Source: Unio delphinus (taxonomy: Eukaryota; Mollusca; Bivalvia; Unionida; Unionidae). From it: 64,000 bases of DNA. A program made the translations under genes and the position numbers. Positions within the stretch are counted from its first letter, which is position 1. Each line of letters starts with the position of its first letter. Shown here piece after piece: positions 28,648 through 48,075 of the stretch. The stretch is from NCBI GenBank assembly GCA_029339505.1, contig JAQISU010000033.1, positions 4,353,001-4,417,000 on the forward strand. The letters are read 5' to 3'. Below the pieces are notes generated by a model, which was given only the letters and a program-made list of their open reading frames with translations, did not search any database and was not told the DNA's origin.

Positions 28648-28958
28648 AAGATAAAGAGTGTTATTACAACAACACGATAAGGCCACCTCAGGCACATCAG
28701 CACGTTCAGATTTGGATTTAATTCCGATTTCCACTAAAGTGCATTCAGAACCTTTATTATCAGGACTGGTCTCTGCAATAATTGTATGTAATTGGCAGCA
28801 AGTTCTTTGTTTCATTTTTACTTTGTATTTGTCTTTGTGTTGTTAAGATAAAGAGTGTTATTACAACAACACGATAAGGCCACCTCAGGCACATCAGCAC
28901 GTTCAGATTTGGATTTAATTCCGATTTCCACTAAAGTGCATTCAGAACCTTTATTAGG
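28648..28958. repeat. 112-bp direct duplication, 198-bp spacing
   Basis: aagataaagagtgttattac through gcattcagaacctttatta occurs at 28650-28760 and again at 28848-28958 with no difference that I can see. The 86 bp between the copies is unique. Confidence 0.9.
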
Positions 28959-28999
28959 GAAATAAATTATTTGTTGAATTTACAAAGTCTGCAGCTCTT

Positions 29000-30440
29000 T
29001 ATTCTTTTTCTTACTTATTTTAAGAGCATATACTCTTAACACAATTCTTCCAGAAAAATATAAACCTCATCAGCTAATTTAACTGTTAATTCAAAGGCGC
29101 CATTAAGACTTATTTTAAAATTATTATTAGTAATTGTCAACACATACGTCAGCATCCATTTATAGCTTAAGATATTATGTAAATATTACAGCCATGAATA
29201 CAAAGTACAGGAATTACATACAATCTTGTACCAGGAGTTACAAAAATATGAATATTCATAACAATATTGCAATTTCGCGTGCATTTTAATTAGCATTATC
29301 GACAGGTGCATAATGAATATAAGGTAAATCATATAGATGCCTAGAGCGAAATTTACAACGAAATAAGGTAATACTGTTATCTGCAAAATAATGTGAATTA
29401 CATCCTTTTCGTATACATTAGGATTCTCTGAGATAGCCATATATTAACTGAACTTTTGTGATTTTCGTTTGGGATCGAATTAACCTTATCTCCAAAGATT
29501 TTTTGATGGTCTAAGTGATTATAACGTCTACATCGGGAGGTCGCGGGTTCGAACCCCGGCCGAGTAATACCAAGGAGTGAGACATACAAATGGTAAAAGT
29601 ATTATTTTTATTCAAGGATATAAACATTCACATTATCTGTCAGAATTAATTTTTTGAAATAATACCAATTTGCATACAGTAATATATCGATAGCTGCCAG
29701 ATATCCTGAGGTAATTTTATTAGGAGCTTTATTCAAAACTAGCATTGCATCAGGTACAGCAAATACTGAGAAAAATGTTTAAAAAAGTTCACGTTTCCTG
29801 GAGACAATCCAAATTAGTCTCATATAATATATAGATAACATTCAGATAAAATACTGTAGTATATATGTGATTACGATATATGCCATTTTTCTGTTAATTT
29901 CACTTGTAATAGCTGTGAAGAAAAATGATAAATACCCGATTGAGCAACAATCATTCACACGTAACTGTTGGCGATATGCTGTAATGATTAGTTTGAAATA
30001 CGGTGAATTTACAATAATTACTAAGAGAGAAAGATTAAAGATTGGGCGTTGAGTTAAATGTTGTACCTCGCTTTTTAGTTCGTTTTTTATGTACAGTGCT
30101 TTTACAATTATTGCTCTCAGATATTGGTAGGCTGAGCTCTGTGACTTAACCAAATGAATCAAGTAATATCATGATGTAAGGGATTACGAAGGTAAAGCAA
30201 AATGAATCAATGTTGATGAAACGGTCTTTTCCTAATGGAGCAATATTTTAAAGGTCATTCTTTCTAACACGATGGCTCAATATCCATTGAGACAGTGACA
30301 ATATAGACAATGAGAATGTTGACTAAAGAGATGCAATACTAAATAAAATCAGATACAATGCGAAGCAATACTTGAATGCTAGATAAACGTTACGTAGAGG
30401 AAAATATAACTTCTTTCAAGAACATTTATAATAACGAATC
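29000..30440. other. no recognisable gene; SINE family B fragment at 29520-29600
   Basis: At 29533-29600 the segment cgggaggtcgcgggttcgaa then ccccggccgagtaatacc matches the B-box region of SINE family B (plus strand). The remainder is AT-rich sequence without coding signal. Confidence 0.5.
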
Positions 30441-30455
30441 TGTCACCTTGTAATG

Positions 30456-30642
30456 CAGCGGTTCTCAACCTGTGGGTCGCGACCCCGTCAGGGGTCAAAC
30501 AACGATTTGCCAGGGGTCGCTTACGACCATCGGAAATATATATTTTTACAGTTATGAACGAAAATAATTATACGGTTGGGTCGCCACGACATTTGGAATT
30601 GCATTAAAAGGGTCGCGGCACTAGAAAGGTTGAGAACCGCTG
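30456..30642. mobile_element. hAT (Charlie-type) MITE, 187 bp
   Basis: Begins CAGCGGTTCTCAACCTGTGG and ends GGTTGAGAACCGCTG, a near-perfect inverted terminus. It is flanked by a perfect 8-bp duplication ttgtaatg (30448-30455 and 30643-30650). The interior has the ggtcgcgaccccgtcagggg pattern known from widespread hAT non-autonomous families. Good terminal match suggests a relatively recent insertion. Confidence 0.95.
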
Positions 30643-30670
30643 TTGTAATGAATAACCAGATTGAATCATG

Positions 30671-32201
30671 TGTATGCGTAACCCTGAGGCTAATAATGTC
30701 GTGCCGTAAATATGCATGAAGGTCAATTCGGCGAAAAATGAGGTGTCAAGCCAGTTATTTGACATGGCCATAAAATTCGCGGCTGGCGCCTTATTTAGGG
30801 CAACCAGTTACATAACACTGCCATAATATGGTTCACAGGTTCGGATCAAAGGAATATCGAGTGGGGGTCGTAAATTCACCCTTGACAGACGTTTTGGGGA
30901 GGAGGCAGTGTCTGATAATTTTGTGAATCAACATCCGCTCGGAATTCAGAAAAGTCTAGCCAACATTAGGATCGCAATATTAAATCTATTATCTTGAGAA
31001 CTAAACTGCAATAGTCGCTAAATCAGCTTAAGGAAATTATTTGGGAAGATAAGCTACTTCGACGTCATTCGAAATTGGCGGGTAACTTGTTATTCTGGGA
31101 AATACATAAAGCTTCAGTACATGTCAGTGATTATTTGCTCGCTTGTTGTAATATATTACGGCAAAGTAATCGTACTTCAGTATGTATACTTTAGTATGTA
31201 GAATTACCATTTGTAGGCTTTTATTCATTTGTAGTGTTTGATCCACATGCATATTTTGAGATATGAACAATGTGTTTGTAAAGAATTAATATCGTAATTC
31301 GCTATTTGGTTAATTCATTTGATATTATAGATTTGCAAATGTTGAATTGAATTATATAAGTTGTATAGTTTGCAGTGTTCAACATTAGTTAATAGGGATT
31401 TGCCTATTTGTGGATATATTTTAGGAATATCAAGTGTAAGGATATATCAGCGCATGGGTATGTGGATATCTGTGTACACTTTGTAGAAGTGCAATGTTCA
31501 TAAAAGCATCTGATTATATGATATTGTTCTGTATAATAAGATTGAGAATCTATATATACCGTGTACATATCGCAGGACGAGTGGGTATTTCGATGTGCAC
31601 GAATGTGTGACCAAAGAAGTTAATGGCTTATCTGATGATATTTTTGATTAGTGAGAGTTTAGATAGCTAGCGGAATATGCTATACTAATGTACTTGTGTG
31701 TTAATACATGAAGCTTGTAGGGACCAGAGTAACTGTAGGAGACAGAGTGAAATACCCTAGTGCAGTTGGTCCGATTCTCTGTGAGACGAAGAAAAAGGAA
31801 GAACGGAGGCAGAAGTTGAACGGACTGGAGGGAAATTGATTACCAGTCCAGAGGTAGATCATACAGATGAGTAGGAACACAGGAGAGGAGAAAAATCTAT
31901 CACACTAAGTCATATGATGGAATAGGCCGTCACTTGGTCGAGTGATAGACGATTGTTAAGGGTTTAATTTAAATTTTGTTGAGAGATGACTGTTAATAAT
32001 GATATTAAATTGTAGTTTATTTGAATTTCACATTTTATGTTTTCATTATTTTAACGGTCGGCACAGCTGACTTGGGGCTCTGAGTTTTGCATCTCTCTAT
32101 CACTACTGCAATGTCTGACAAAAACCAGCCAGTGTGGGTCTTCTTTAATAATTTATATAATATTGGGAGCACCCCACCCTAACCTATATAACGGGAAAAC
32201 C
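30671..32201. repeat. dispersed repeat copy B (LTR-like, 1.53 kb)
   Basis: Longer relative of 3443-4371, collinear at both ends, with an additional 587 bp (31124-31710) bounded by tacatg direct repeats. It ends about 100 bp before the start codon of the TNFR-like gene and contains a TATA-like tatataa at 32185-32191. Class unproven; size and position would fit a solo LTR, though no target duplication was recognised. Confidence 0.7.
32185..32191 (+). promoter_or_regulatory. candidate TATA box of the TNFR-like gene
   Basis: tatataa lies 107 bp upstream of the ATG, within the right end of the dispersed repeat; copy A of the repeat lacks it. A competing explanation is that the ATG exon is internal, because a strong acceptor (ttgttttgtttccag) ends at 32269. 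Confidence 0.3.
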
Positions 32202-32297
32202 TCTACAGAGTCCAAGGACGGTAGTTAATAACGATCGCACAATATTAAACGGTATTGTTTTGTTTCCAGCGAGGCACCGTCTTGTTCCCTGTCTGTG

Positions 32298-38562
<6,265 letters not shown>

Positions 38563-38683
38563 GATCTGAAGTATTTATTCTGGACCCTACAGTGCAGATA
38601 AAAGGCTTGTCTAGCAGCTCATTAGATTTCAAGAATGAAGAAAACAAATAGTACCGATCACTGTTTGCAGTAAAACACATACC

Positions 38684-38790
38684 ATGTGCTTGTACTATTT
38701 TAAGATTATTTATAGCATTTGCTTGTACTATTTTAAGATTATTTATTGCATGTGTTTGTACTATTTTAAGATTATTTATTGCACACGTAT
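38684..38790. repeat. 36-bp tandem repeat x 3 in probable 3' UTR
   Basis: Three units of tgtactattttaagattatt plus tat(a/t)gca(t)(t/g)tg(c/t)t follow the stop codon of the TNFR-like gene by 120 bp. The repeat creates a spurious open frame. Confidence 0.85.
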
Positions 38791-38799
38791 TGTGCAGCA

Positions 38800-40979
38800 A
38801 CTTCTTTCACCATACACAGACACGATCTCAGTTATATGTATGTCAGAATATGTTGTGCCAAAAGTAATTGATTGTAAATGTTTTTAACTAAAACCTAATA
38901 TTTACATTTACTGTACATTTTGCAGATGTAACAAAATGTTGTTGTTGTGTTAGAAGTAATGGATGGAGTCCCTTTAAAGAAAATTTATGAAACTATTTTT
39001 GTACTTAACGTTTCAGTATGTTTTTAGCAAGTCACCAAGAAACGTTTTATTTACATTGGTTACCTTGGCAATAATTAATATATTTATTTATCGAAGATTC
39101 CTTAAAATAGTCATGTATCATAAATATAACAGACACGTGACAACAGTCCAAACGAAAAGTTACATAGGGGACATAAAATAAGGCGGCAAACACCCCAACT
39201 TAGAAATGACAAGGCTGGTAAGACGCAATGTTAAAATAAATGCAACATGAAACAATAAGAAACCTTATACGTCGAAGATAAAAGCACACAGTAAACTATA
39301 TATTAAGACATTGTCACTTACCAAGCATATCACATAAAACAAGTTTACATAAAACAACTAAAGGTAACAGGCCATTTGTAACATAACACAATTTATCACA
39401 TGACATAACATTAATCTGAATCTCTTATAGGTTTCATATGCTCCACACAGTTGTATTTTCTGAAAGAGTTAGAATGTTAGCAATCCATTGTACATATAGT
39501 GAAAGGCGATTCTATTACCTGTACTCCAAACACTTGAATGATTTTACCTGGTCCCTACCTATATACACATATAGCTTGAAACTCATCTAGTAAATCACAA
39601 GATAATTTAAAATTATGACGTTGCAAATTCTGCATTCAATTACGTGCGTATATCAGTATCAGTCTATCAGACTACATACAGTATTAGAACAACGATTGAA
39701 ATGGAGACGAATGAGAGTGTCGTACAGTATTGTCCTGGAATGGATTGGAATTAAGTCAAAAACATCTTTTCAGAAAAATATTAGATGTATTTAGTTTGCC
39801 CATGTTTCCTTAGCGTTTGTTTGAAAATGATTAAGTTCTTATCTAAATTAAAACCTAAGTAGTCATAGTTTATTATTTAAACTGTCTCTTTGTGGAGTTT
39901 AAGATATAGGTAAGTAACATGACTGTAAACCATAGGAACTTTTTGAAATGGACTTTTCAATTCGAATACTTAGATTGTTGATATTCAACCAGTCATAGGC
40001 ATTAGTAAGAACATAATGCAGAACTGATCTCATTTCTTTCAACATGTGTTTTTTTCTTCATGACAGCGATTGTGTTTTGTATTTTATGTCGTTGTAAAGT
40101 TGTATTTACCATGAATCACTATCACTTGTCACACAGTAAGCTAGATTTATATTACCTTAAATATAAGTTTGTTACACTTTGTAAAAGATGATTTTCATGA
40201 TTGTTTGCCAGAATGGAAGTTTGGAACCAGAATCCATAATTATGTATGTTTTATAAAGAAAAATAAATATTTCCATACAACAGACTGTCGTTCTTTTATT
40301 CCAGGAAAGGTCTGAAAGTTCATGAACATGTAAGCAATGGTAACCAAATATTTTAATTATGTGAACACTAGGTTACTCTTGCACCCGAAAGTTATGTCGT
40401 TCGGCCATAATTACAAAAGCAGGGACTGTGCAAAACTCGAAATACTATTAAAATCCCTTTCAAAGTAAATAAGTATTTAAAATTCATATTTAAAAAAAAA
40501 ATTAAGTACAGTGCATTTCATCATATATTAAAATCTTCTCAAATCGGGATATTTAATGTACTTTTCATTCTATCTACAATATAACTGTTTAGTTGGACAT
40601 TCGATGCCATTTGTTATAAGTTTAGGCTGATTGTACGTCTAAATGTCAAGATTCCTTGCCTATGCACTGTAAAAATGTTTCCATTATTACATACATTATT
40701 TGTTGCCCTTACTAAGATCTATAATAAAGGAAAAATAATAAGGGACAAATTGACTGGTAAAACATCAGATTCTAGTTTTATAGTACTTTTCATCGTCTTC
40801 AAACATGCAAAAATTTCTTTATGTGTAATTTTACCTTCCAATCCATTTGACCGAATAATATTAACTTATAGAACATTAGGGTCTATAAGAATTTAATTTA
40901 GCTGGAAATCAATGCTCTCTTCAATACCTAACAGCAACGTTTTATAATAATCCTCACGTTCAATCCAAATCTCCCAATG

Positions 40980-40980
<1 letters not shown>
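38800..40980. other. 3' UTR and intergenic sequence, no recognisable gene
   Basis: An aataaa hexamer occurs near 40260 (gaaaaataaatatttcc) and another near 39235; either could polyadenylate the upstream transcript. No other coding signal was seen. Confidence 0.35.

Positions 40981-40982
<2 letters not shown>

Positions 40983-41051
<69 letters not shown>
40983..41051. repeat. (AT)n array
   Basis: Pure AT dinucleotide run in otherwise unremarkable sequence. Confidence 0.97.
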
Positions 41052-41054
<3 letters not shown>

Positions 41055-41059
41055 TGTCA

Positions 41060-42400
41060 TCTGGATGTGATTGCTTGGTTTCATAAATGAAATTAAGAGT
41101 TGCTATTATTACCACAGTTCGTTTTTTAACCGAAAAGACAGAGGTGGCTTGAATTTGACGTTGTGGTATTGTTTGTTGTACTTTGTTAAAATAAAGCCTT
41201 CCTTGCCACACAAATACACGTAATTTCACTTGAAACCAGCTTAGTACCTCAGTATCCCTCCTATTAGCACTTGTGGAAATCATTTGAACAACAAAAGTAC
41301 GCTAGTCTTGCTAAATCATTTTAGTTTAGTAATAAAAAAAGTCATTTGTACATGAATCAATACTTATCAACAGGTATACCTCGCTTGCCGACTTTGAACA
41401 AACACTCAACGTGCTATATAAAATTGCATAAAGATTTGTCTGAATCAGAGACAAGAAAAGCAATAGTAATAAGATATACAATTCTTAATCATGGCAGACT
41501 AATGGCCTCCTACGATCAGGCATACAACACTAATGCAAAATTTCCAAAAAGGCTCCTAATACTAATATCGACGATACTAAATTTTAATTCAGGCAGCATT
41601 TACTTTTAATGATAGCATTTTAATTTTTATTTTTCAGTGTTGTCTACTTTAAGTTAGAAAACTGACGTTAGTTTCAGTGCCAAAACTTTTACTTTGAAAG
41701 CTGCGGTGATAATATTTTAATCCTGTAATTTCTTATGTCATATTTGCCAACGCACACGAGGCATAGTTTTACAACGAAGTTGTCTACTATTCTGAATTAC
41801 GTAACGCAGCATCACGAAGATATATCTTGGTTTGATTTTATTGTACGTGATGTAAGCGTACTTGCATACTACGTTTTTATTGTCAGTTTCAAGCTCGATT
41901 ATTCCATATGCAGATTGCATTTCAGACGCTGGAAATGAATCTTTGCTGCATTTAGTGCTAATGGGATCGCATACAGTAAATAACAGCAGACGACAGTATT
42001 ATCAGTTTAAAATCTTGAAGCGATAAAGACGTTTCCTCGCATTTTTACCTTTTCCAACGGTCTGCTAATATGATTAAAGTCTATGAGTCTTCCATCGTAT
42101 ATAATTTTAACAATCAATTTTCATCTTTTAGTTTTATTTTGTGGTTGTGTTTTATCCTCTAGATCAAAACATAATAAAAAATGTTTGATAATATAGAGGT
42201 ATTATCATATTTACTATACGGATATTATATGAAAATAACAATATATAATTAATATTATTACAAGAAAATGTTTCATTGTCAGCAGTTCTAATTATGAAAA
42301 TTTATATTGCCAAGAAATGAAACGATATTGGATCGCGAGAAATGAGCGAAGTGTCCTCACTTGTAGTTATTGTATTGCATGTATAATAGTAGGTAAATTA
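41060..42400. other. no recognisable gene
   Basis: Open frames up to 87 codons on the plus strand (41346-41609) show no motif that I recognise. Confidence 0.35.
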
Positions 42401-42489
42401 TAAGCAGCGATACAAGACATGTGCGTATGGACGGATAAACGATTCCTGCTGATATTGGATTTAAGATTTGGAACGTTTACTTGTTGCAT

Positions 42490-43150
42490 ATTATAATGCA
42501 CCCGCGTTTCAGGTAGCAAAAAAAGGTTCTGGATAGAATCTGATTCATCTGGAGCGACAGCAAAGATTTATTGTGTTGTTCCTGATGTTTGGCCTTTAAA
42601 CATGCCGATTCGACCATCACATTTGGTTTTAATGAAATCGAAATCAGTTTGCAGTTCATTTGCATTATATTTATGTTTGTGGTTATATATAACTATGGTA
42701 TAATAAGCTCCGGTCGTTTTCAACAAAATAGTTGAATGATCAAGATTTATGTTGTTAATGATGAAAAGCGTTTCTTGCATTTTGGAAGGAAATCTTTCGG
42801 TGATGTCATATCCATTGTATAGTATTAGATATTAATAGATATTTCATCACCAGAATAACGGGCTTTTACATTGTATACTATATAATTATTGCCGAATGCT
42901 ACAAGCGCTAATATGTCCTATGATGGCAATTTTCCATCATGCCCAAAAACTGAGACAATAACATTGTTGTAATATTCGTCATAGTCTTTGCATCTCATGA
43001 CGTATTATATGCTTTTTCTGGAATCTCAAATTGTTGGATTTGCTCTGGTTCAAACAGGGGTCTCTGCTTTATGTTCATTATCGCCAGCAGAATCTTGTAT
43101 TTTATCTTCTTTATCAGACTTATCCATAAAAATTGCAATAACGGTTTTGC
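42490..43150 (-). pseudogene. broken coding-like frame, related to minus strand at 59880-60010
   Basis: Minus-strand pieces look coding by composition: an acidic start (MDKSDKEDKIQDSAGDNEHK) near 43130, a YYTIVIYNHKHKYN segment, then CDGRIGMFKG and FAVAPDES...LLPETRVHYN near 42500, separated by frame changes and stops. The last part aligns with FDSRIGILK ... GAPSEP ... VLPETETTHVHY on the minus strand of 59880-60010. Since that second copy abuts a Polinton-like polymerase, a Polinton-type gene is a possible source, but I do not recognise the protein. Confidence 0.45.
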
Positions 43151-44139
43151 ATCAGTATAATCTAGACGAAGTTTTATGTAAAATGATCTGCCGACTCTTT
43201 GCAGCAGTTTTTCTTTCTTTTTAATTTTGTTAAATGTGTCTGATTTGCTTAGCAATACAGATATAATCATGGTCCTCATTGTATTGAGTTTTATTCTTTG
43301 GTCTTCATGATTGAATCTAAGGTTTTGTCATCTGTTATTTAGTTAAGTTAACGGATACTTTCATCATGCTATATTTATCAAGCTCATCCTACATCTTAAT
43401 CTCTCCATATTAGCGTCTACTTTAAACGCACGTAAATTTAAACTAAACAACAGGTTGTACAAGGTTATTTTCCGGCATCTGCGCGTTCATAATAGGGTCT
43501 GGCATGAACACAAGCAACATCTGTTTCATCATGGGCCTCGTCAACAAACTTCAGCTTATTAAGCTAGCGCACTATCTTCGATTTCTGACTTGATATATAT
43601 TATTCTGTCTAAAAAACATCATCGATCGTAAAGAAATTAAAGTAACTTAATCTGGAGTTGGAAGAGCGGCAACAAGGATCAACCTGAAATAAAGAAATTT
43701 ATTTGTGGCCGGATTTTCAGTGTTAAAGATATGTTGCATATTGTATTGGATAGGTTCTATCATAAAGAGCGACCCATTTTTGTTGTATCATTTGACTTTT
43801 CTATTATTTAAAAATTTGCAAGATTACAATTTAATTTCATCGAGAAAGCGGCTAAAACACTAGTGTTCGCTCACTCTTTTGCAGGTTATTCGTTAGCAAT
43901 TATGTGGTCCCAATCTGCATATTGCTTACTGACGACTTATGCAGTACTTCGAGTCGCTGATCATTTATTATTAAGGATGCTCATTTTTGAGCGGACATTA
44001 GACGTGGTGCCAGAATTAGTGATCAGAAATAGTTGTGCGTCCACACCGTCCACACACATGCAACCACTTGCGGTTACTCTCCTTAACTGCTATCCTCTAG
44101 CTTATTGCATTAAATTTATATGGTAGACTTGTAACGAAA

Positions 44140-44770
44140 TGTCATTGCGTTACCGTTATTTAGTCTTTTGTCCAGAGCAAAATTATTAAATATTTTGCCT
44201 TGCAATTTGTGCCGATATACATCAATATTACCAGCCATAGTTCTGCCAGCTAGCCTCATCATACTTGATGCAGAAAGTAACATGTGATTGCCAATGATTA
44301 CCGAATATATGTCTTGTCCTGCAGAATGTATGCGCCCTTGTGCAAAAAAATGCTTCTGTCAGTCAGCAAAATGTTTGCAATTTAATATTTGTCCGCATAC
44401 CTATTACTTGTCGCTTCTGTATCAGCAGCTGGCGGTACAGAAGAAGAACAGGAGCCTCCGTATATAAACGTTAAAAATTTAATTAACTAAATAATCAAAA
44501 TGAAATGAACATTTGAACGATTCATATTTGTTTGAAATGCAATTAGCCGTTATACGGATAAAACAAATTTCATCATATAATCGAGTGAATGATCGAGTTC
44601 AAATTGTCAGCATGTCAGAATAACCTGGCTTCTTCCGGTACTTTCCAAATCACTGTTAGTAACATGTCAGATTTGCCGTACATCTTTTCCATATCTTTAT
44701 ATTTCCAAGTTCTTCGGGTCATTAACGGTAACTTGATGTAGTCTTTACTTTTTCTCACTATGTAGCACAG
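44140..44770 (-). pseudogene. unrecognised coding-like fragments
   Basis: Two minus-strand stretches read well: KLPLMTRRTWKYKDMEKMYG...WKVPEEARLF near 44750-44625, and GQDIYSVIIGNHMLLSASSM...GNIDVYRHKLQGKI near 44325-44170. They are separated by stops. They lie just 5' of, and on the same strand as, the fragment at 42490-43150, and may belong to the same decayed element. I cannot name the family. Confidence 0.4.
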
Positions 44771-44779
44771 GGATGGAGT

Positions 44780-46450
44780 TATATTTGTTCTTCAAATAAA
44801 TATAATATGCAACTTAAATATTTGACAGATATTATAACTTCTCCTGGAATCGAACATTATCCACAGTCCTTTTACTTCAGTTATCATCTTATCGCAGTTA
44901 AACAGAACTAAGCTAATGTGGTCACTTCACAACTTGATATTGATATACAACATCGTATTAACATGAAATGTAACCATGTCATAGCTATACTTCTTTGATA
45001 ACTATTACGTTCCATTGTAGGCTGTACATAACTAGCTAAACGTTGTTGACCGATGCACGCCAATTTTCTCGGTTTAAAGAATTCACAACTTTATTACATA
45101 AATAAATAAACGGACTTCACGTCTTGTCTTAATTACATTACATACTAATGTGCGATTCACTGACATATACATAGTAAAATCAGTTCCTAGCATACTTGCT
45201 GCATTTCATTTTAGATATATAAATTAGTCAATTCTTACAACCCGCATCTGAGTAGTGCATGAAAGTCCTAAATACATGATTTCTATTACATCTGAACGAG
45301 GTAATTTGAACAAAGTTATATCAATTGTAACGAATTCACAAAATGCATGAGTCATATAACATTCGAGACAAATGAAAGCAAACCCTTATCTACCGAACTT
45401 ACGGAAACTTGCCGTTTGAATTTAAAACGAATAAGTTCAACAAATAATTAAAAACTTGCATTAATAAACATACTGTGTGCGACTGAGACAATACCTTGTG
45501 TTTACCCGATACTCACTTAATTTTCCATGAAGCCGAATTTATCTTTCCATGTCGCACAACGTACACGACACTCGTCCCTCGACACAATTCAAACTAGGAA
45601 AGTACATGGAGCCAGTTTCCTGGTCCACAGAAAAATATGGACTGTCGAATTTTGCACAGAAATTACTCCAAGCCTTACATTTTGTATGGGAAACACATCA
45701 GTTAGTGAAGCTTTGCAAATCAGGATAAACTTTCTCTAATCGCCAAATCGAAGTATGAACAATTCTCCCTAGTTCTCCTTTATTGTAAACATTATTACGA
45801 GTCTATGCTCTTGCAAAAAACAAGCTAGAGAAAAGAGTGAAAGGCTACAAACTTTGTAAAATTCAGCAAATGATTTTTTTCCCCTAGAATACAAAGTGAA
45901 AATGAGAAAAAAAGAACTTACAGTAATGCAAATTATATCCAAAAATAATACAAGAATTACAGACACAAGTGTTAGTAATTTTAAGTCCCGAAAAAAGTGA
46001 GTAGAAGTCCAGAATATATCAAAAACTGAAGATGTTGATGTGTCTGTGGTAGCTTATAAAGTGCTGATGCGTCAGCAAGTATTTTGTTGAATCACAGTAA
46101 CATAATGCCATGTTTGAATTCACTATCAATTCAAGTGAATGTCTCTATTCAAGATCCTTACTAGAACACTTTATTATTCAAAAGAAAATATTCACTTGAA
46201 TTCAATAATTTCAAGAAAATAAATGTTGTCCATCTGGACACAACATATAATCAGCGTTGGAAGTGCAAGATCTTAAAGCACGACGGAACAAAATCCTCTA
46301 AAGTACAAGATTATTTAGTTCACTACTTAACCTATGGTCACAATTAGCATTTTATAAAAGAAAACAAACTATTACCTAATTGAAAATAACCTTCTAGATT
46401 GAACCTGATGTTCACGGAATAGTCACATACACTATGGAAACTCCAAAACA
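44780..46450. other. no recognisable gene
   Basis: AT-rich, with open frames of 65-70 codons that show no motif or splice support. Confidence 0.35.
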
Positions 46451-46459
46451 TAGACGCAA

Positions 46460-46460
<1 letters not shown>

Positions 46461-46540
<80 letters not shown>
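46461..46540. repeat. (AT)n array
   Basis: Pure AT dinucleotide run. Confidence 0.97.
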
Positions 46541-46544
<4 letters not shown>

Positions 46545-47820
46545 CTTCTATTAATAACAAGGCTGATTTTAAACCCAAACACAAAGAGGATAATTTAGCT
46601 ATGTAATAGTTGTTTACACATAATTACAAAAAAATTAGTCAATTCAGGTCAATCAGAGATGAACGCAGCGTTGGACAAGTTTAAGTCCAACATAAAATGT
46701 TACATTACAATAGCATGTAATGTAATGAATATAAAAACTAACCAACACACAAATAAAATTAAATATAAATAACACTATTCTGGAAAGTATCATATCAAGA
46801 TTTCCAAAATGTTTTATATGGCTTGTCTCTAGTTTGTCGTTCCCTCAACTTTGACCCTGTTTTCATATCTGTCGGACCGTTATCCTTGCTTGTCCTAATA
46901 CAAATCCAATCATTACACCAAACAAGAGAGGTTAACCGTCCCAAGATACCAATTTATGGCTTTTCCCCCATGCTTTAGGAATTTTAGATATTAGGGAGAC
47001 GTATTTCAAGAAATAGTCATTTATAGTGTTTTTGTTTTATTCTTTCAAAAGGTATTAAATTACCATGTTCATCTACTAGATCATTCAGAATTATTTCAAT
47101 CTCGGCTTCTGTCCAGGATTTGTATTGACATAACTTTTTAGGGGGGAAATTTTTTTAAAATACTCATGCATAGATACACGTTTGGACTTTACGGTTCCTC
47201 TTTCCAATTAGATGCTGTCAAAACTACGTTTCTCCAAAAAAAACACCCTCTTTTTACTGAGCTTTTTAAATTATTCTAATTTCGTTCTCCGTAACTACCA
47301 AATATCTTTTTTATTTGTGAGTATAGTTGTATTGACTAAGGTCTGCCACGTTCCATTTTCCTTTTCCTGCAATCTTGTTACCCATCTTATCGTATTAAAC
47401 ATAATACAATAGAACAAGAGTCTTTACAACAATTACCTTAACATCTATTGACAGATGTTTTAGACTCCAGCTTGCCAATTTCCACCTGTTATTTTAAATC
47501 TATAGAAGAATCTAGGTCAAGGAGTGTAAAGTTTGAAGAGCACCAGATTATGCTCTACATAACTACATCATGGAGCGGGATTCTAAGTTGCGACCCAGGG
47601 ATCATATTTTTAGGTGTTAGGTGTGGACCCTGGAGTCAATATCAGTTGCATATATAGAGTTTGTCTTTACAATGACAACATTCTATTGGTAGTGTAGGCC
47701 ATAGTTCCATAATACTACGGTTGCATAACAATATTGCAGTAATGCAAAACGCTATATTACAAAAAAATTTAACACAGCAAGATGATGGAAAGAAAATAGT
47801 ATTATATATATTTGATTATT
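46545..47820. other. no recognisable gene
   Basis: No coding, RNA or mobile-element signature could be supported in this stretch. Confidence 0.35.
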
Positions 47821-47829
47821 GTATACAGG

Positions 47830-48075
47830 TTGCTTTTGTTCTGGGTATAACACGCTTTTTCAGCACAAGATAGGCACTACGTGGCTGCAGATGAATTAAA
47901 TGGTAGAGAAAGAATCCAGAAAAACAGAGGTAAAAACGACAGATCAACGGGAAGTTACTGGCAAGCCATTTCATAACCCAACCCTGGCCGAGTTCGAGAC
48001 TCGAACCAACGCAGACAGAGGTGAGGTGTATGTCGTCTGTAAAGGCGAGCGCAAATGGATACCGGGGCCCCATAA
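47830..48075 (-). mobile_element. tRNA-derived SINE, family A
   Basis: On the minus strand: head with a gtctcgaactcgg B-box-like segment, then ggcttgccagtaacttcccg and a tail near 47850. It shares the central block with 5045-5320 and 21902-22105. The 94-codon open frames on both strands here are by-products. Confidence 0.75.
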
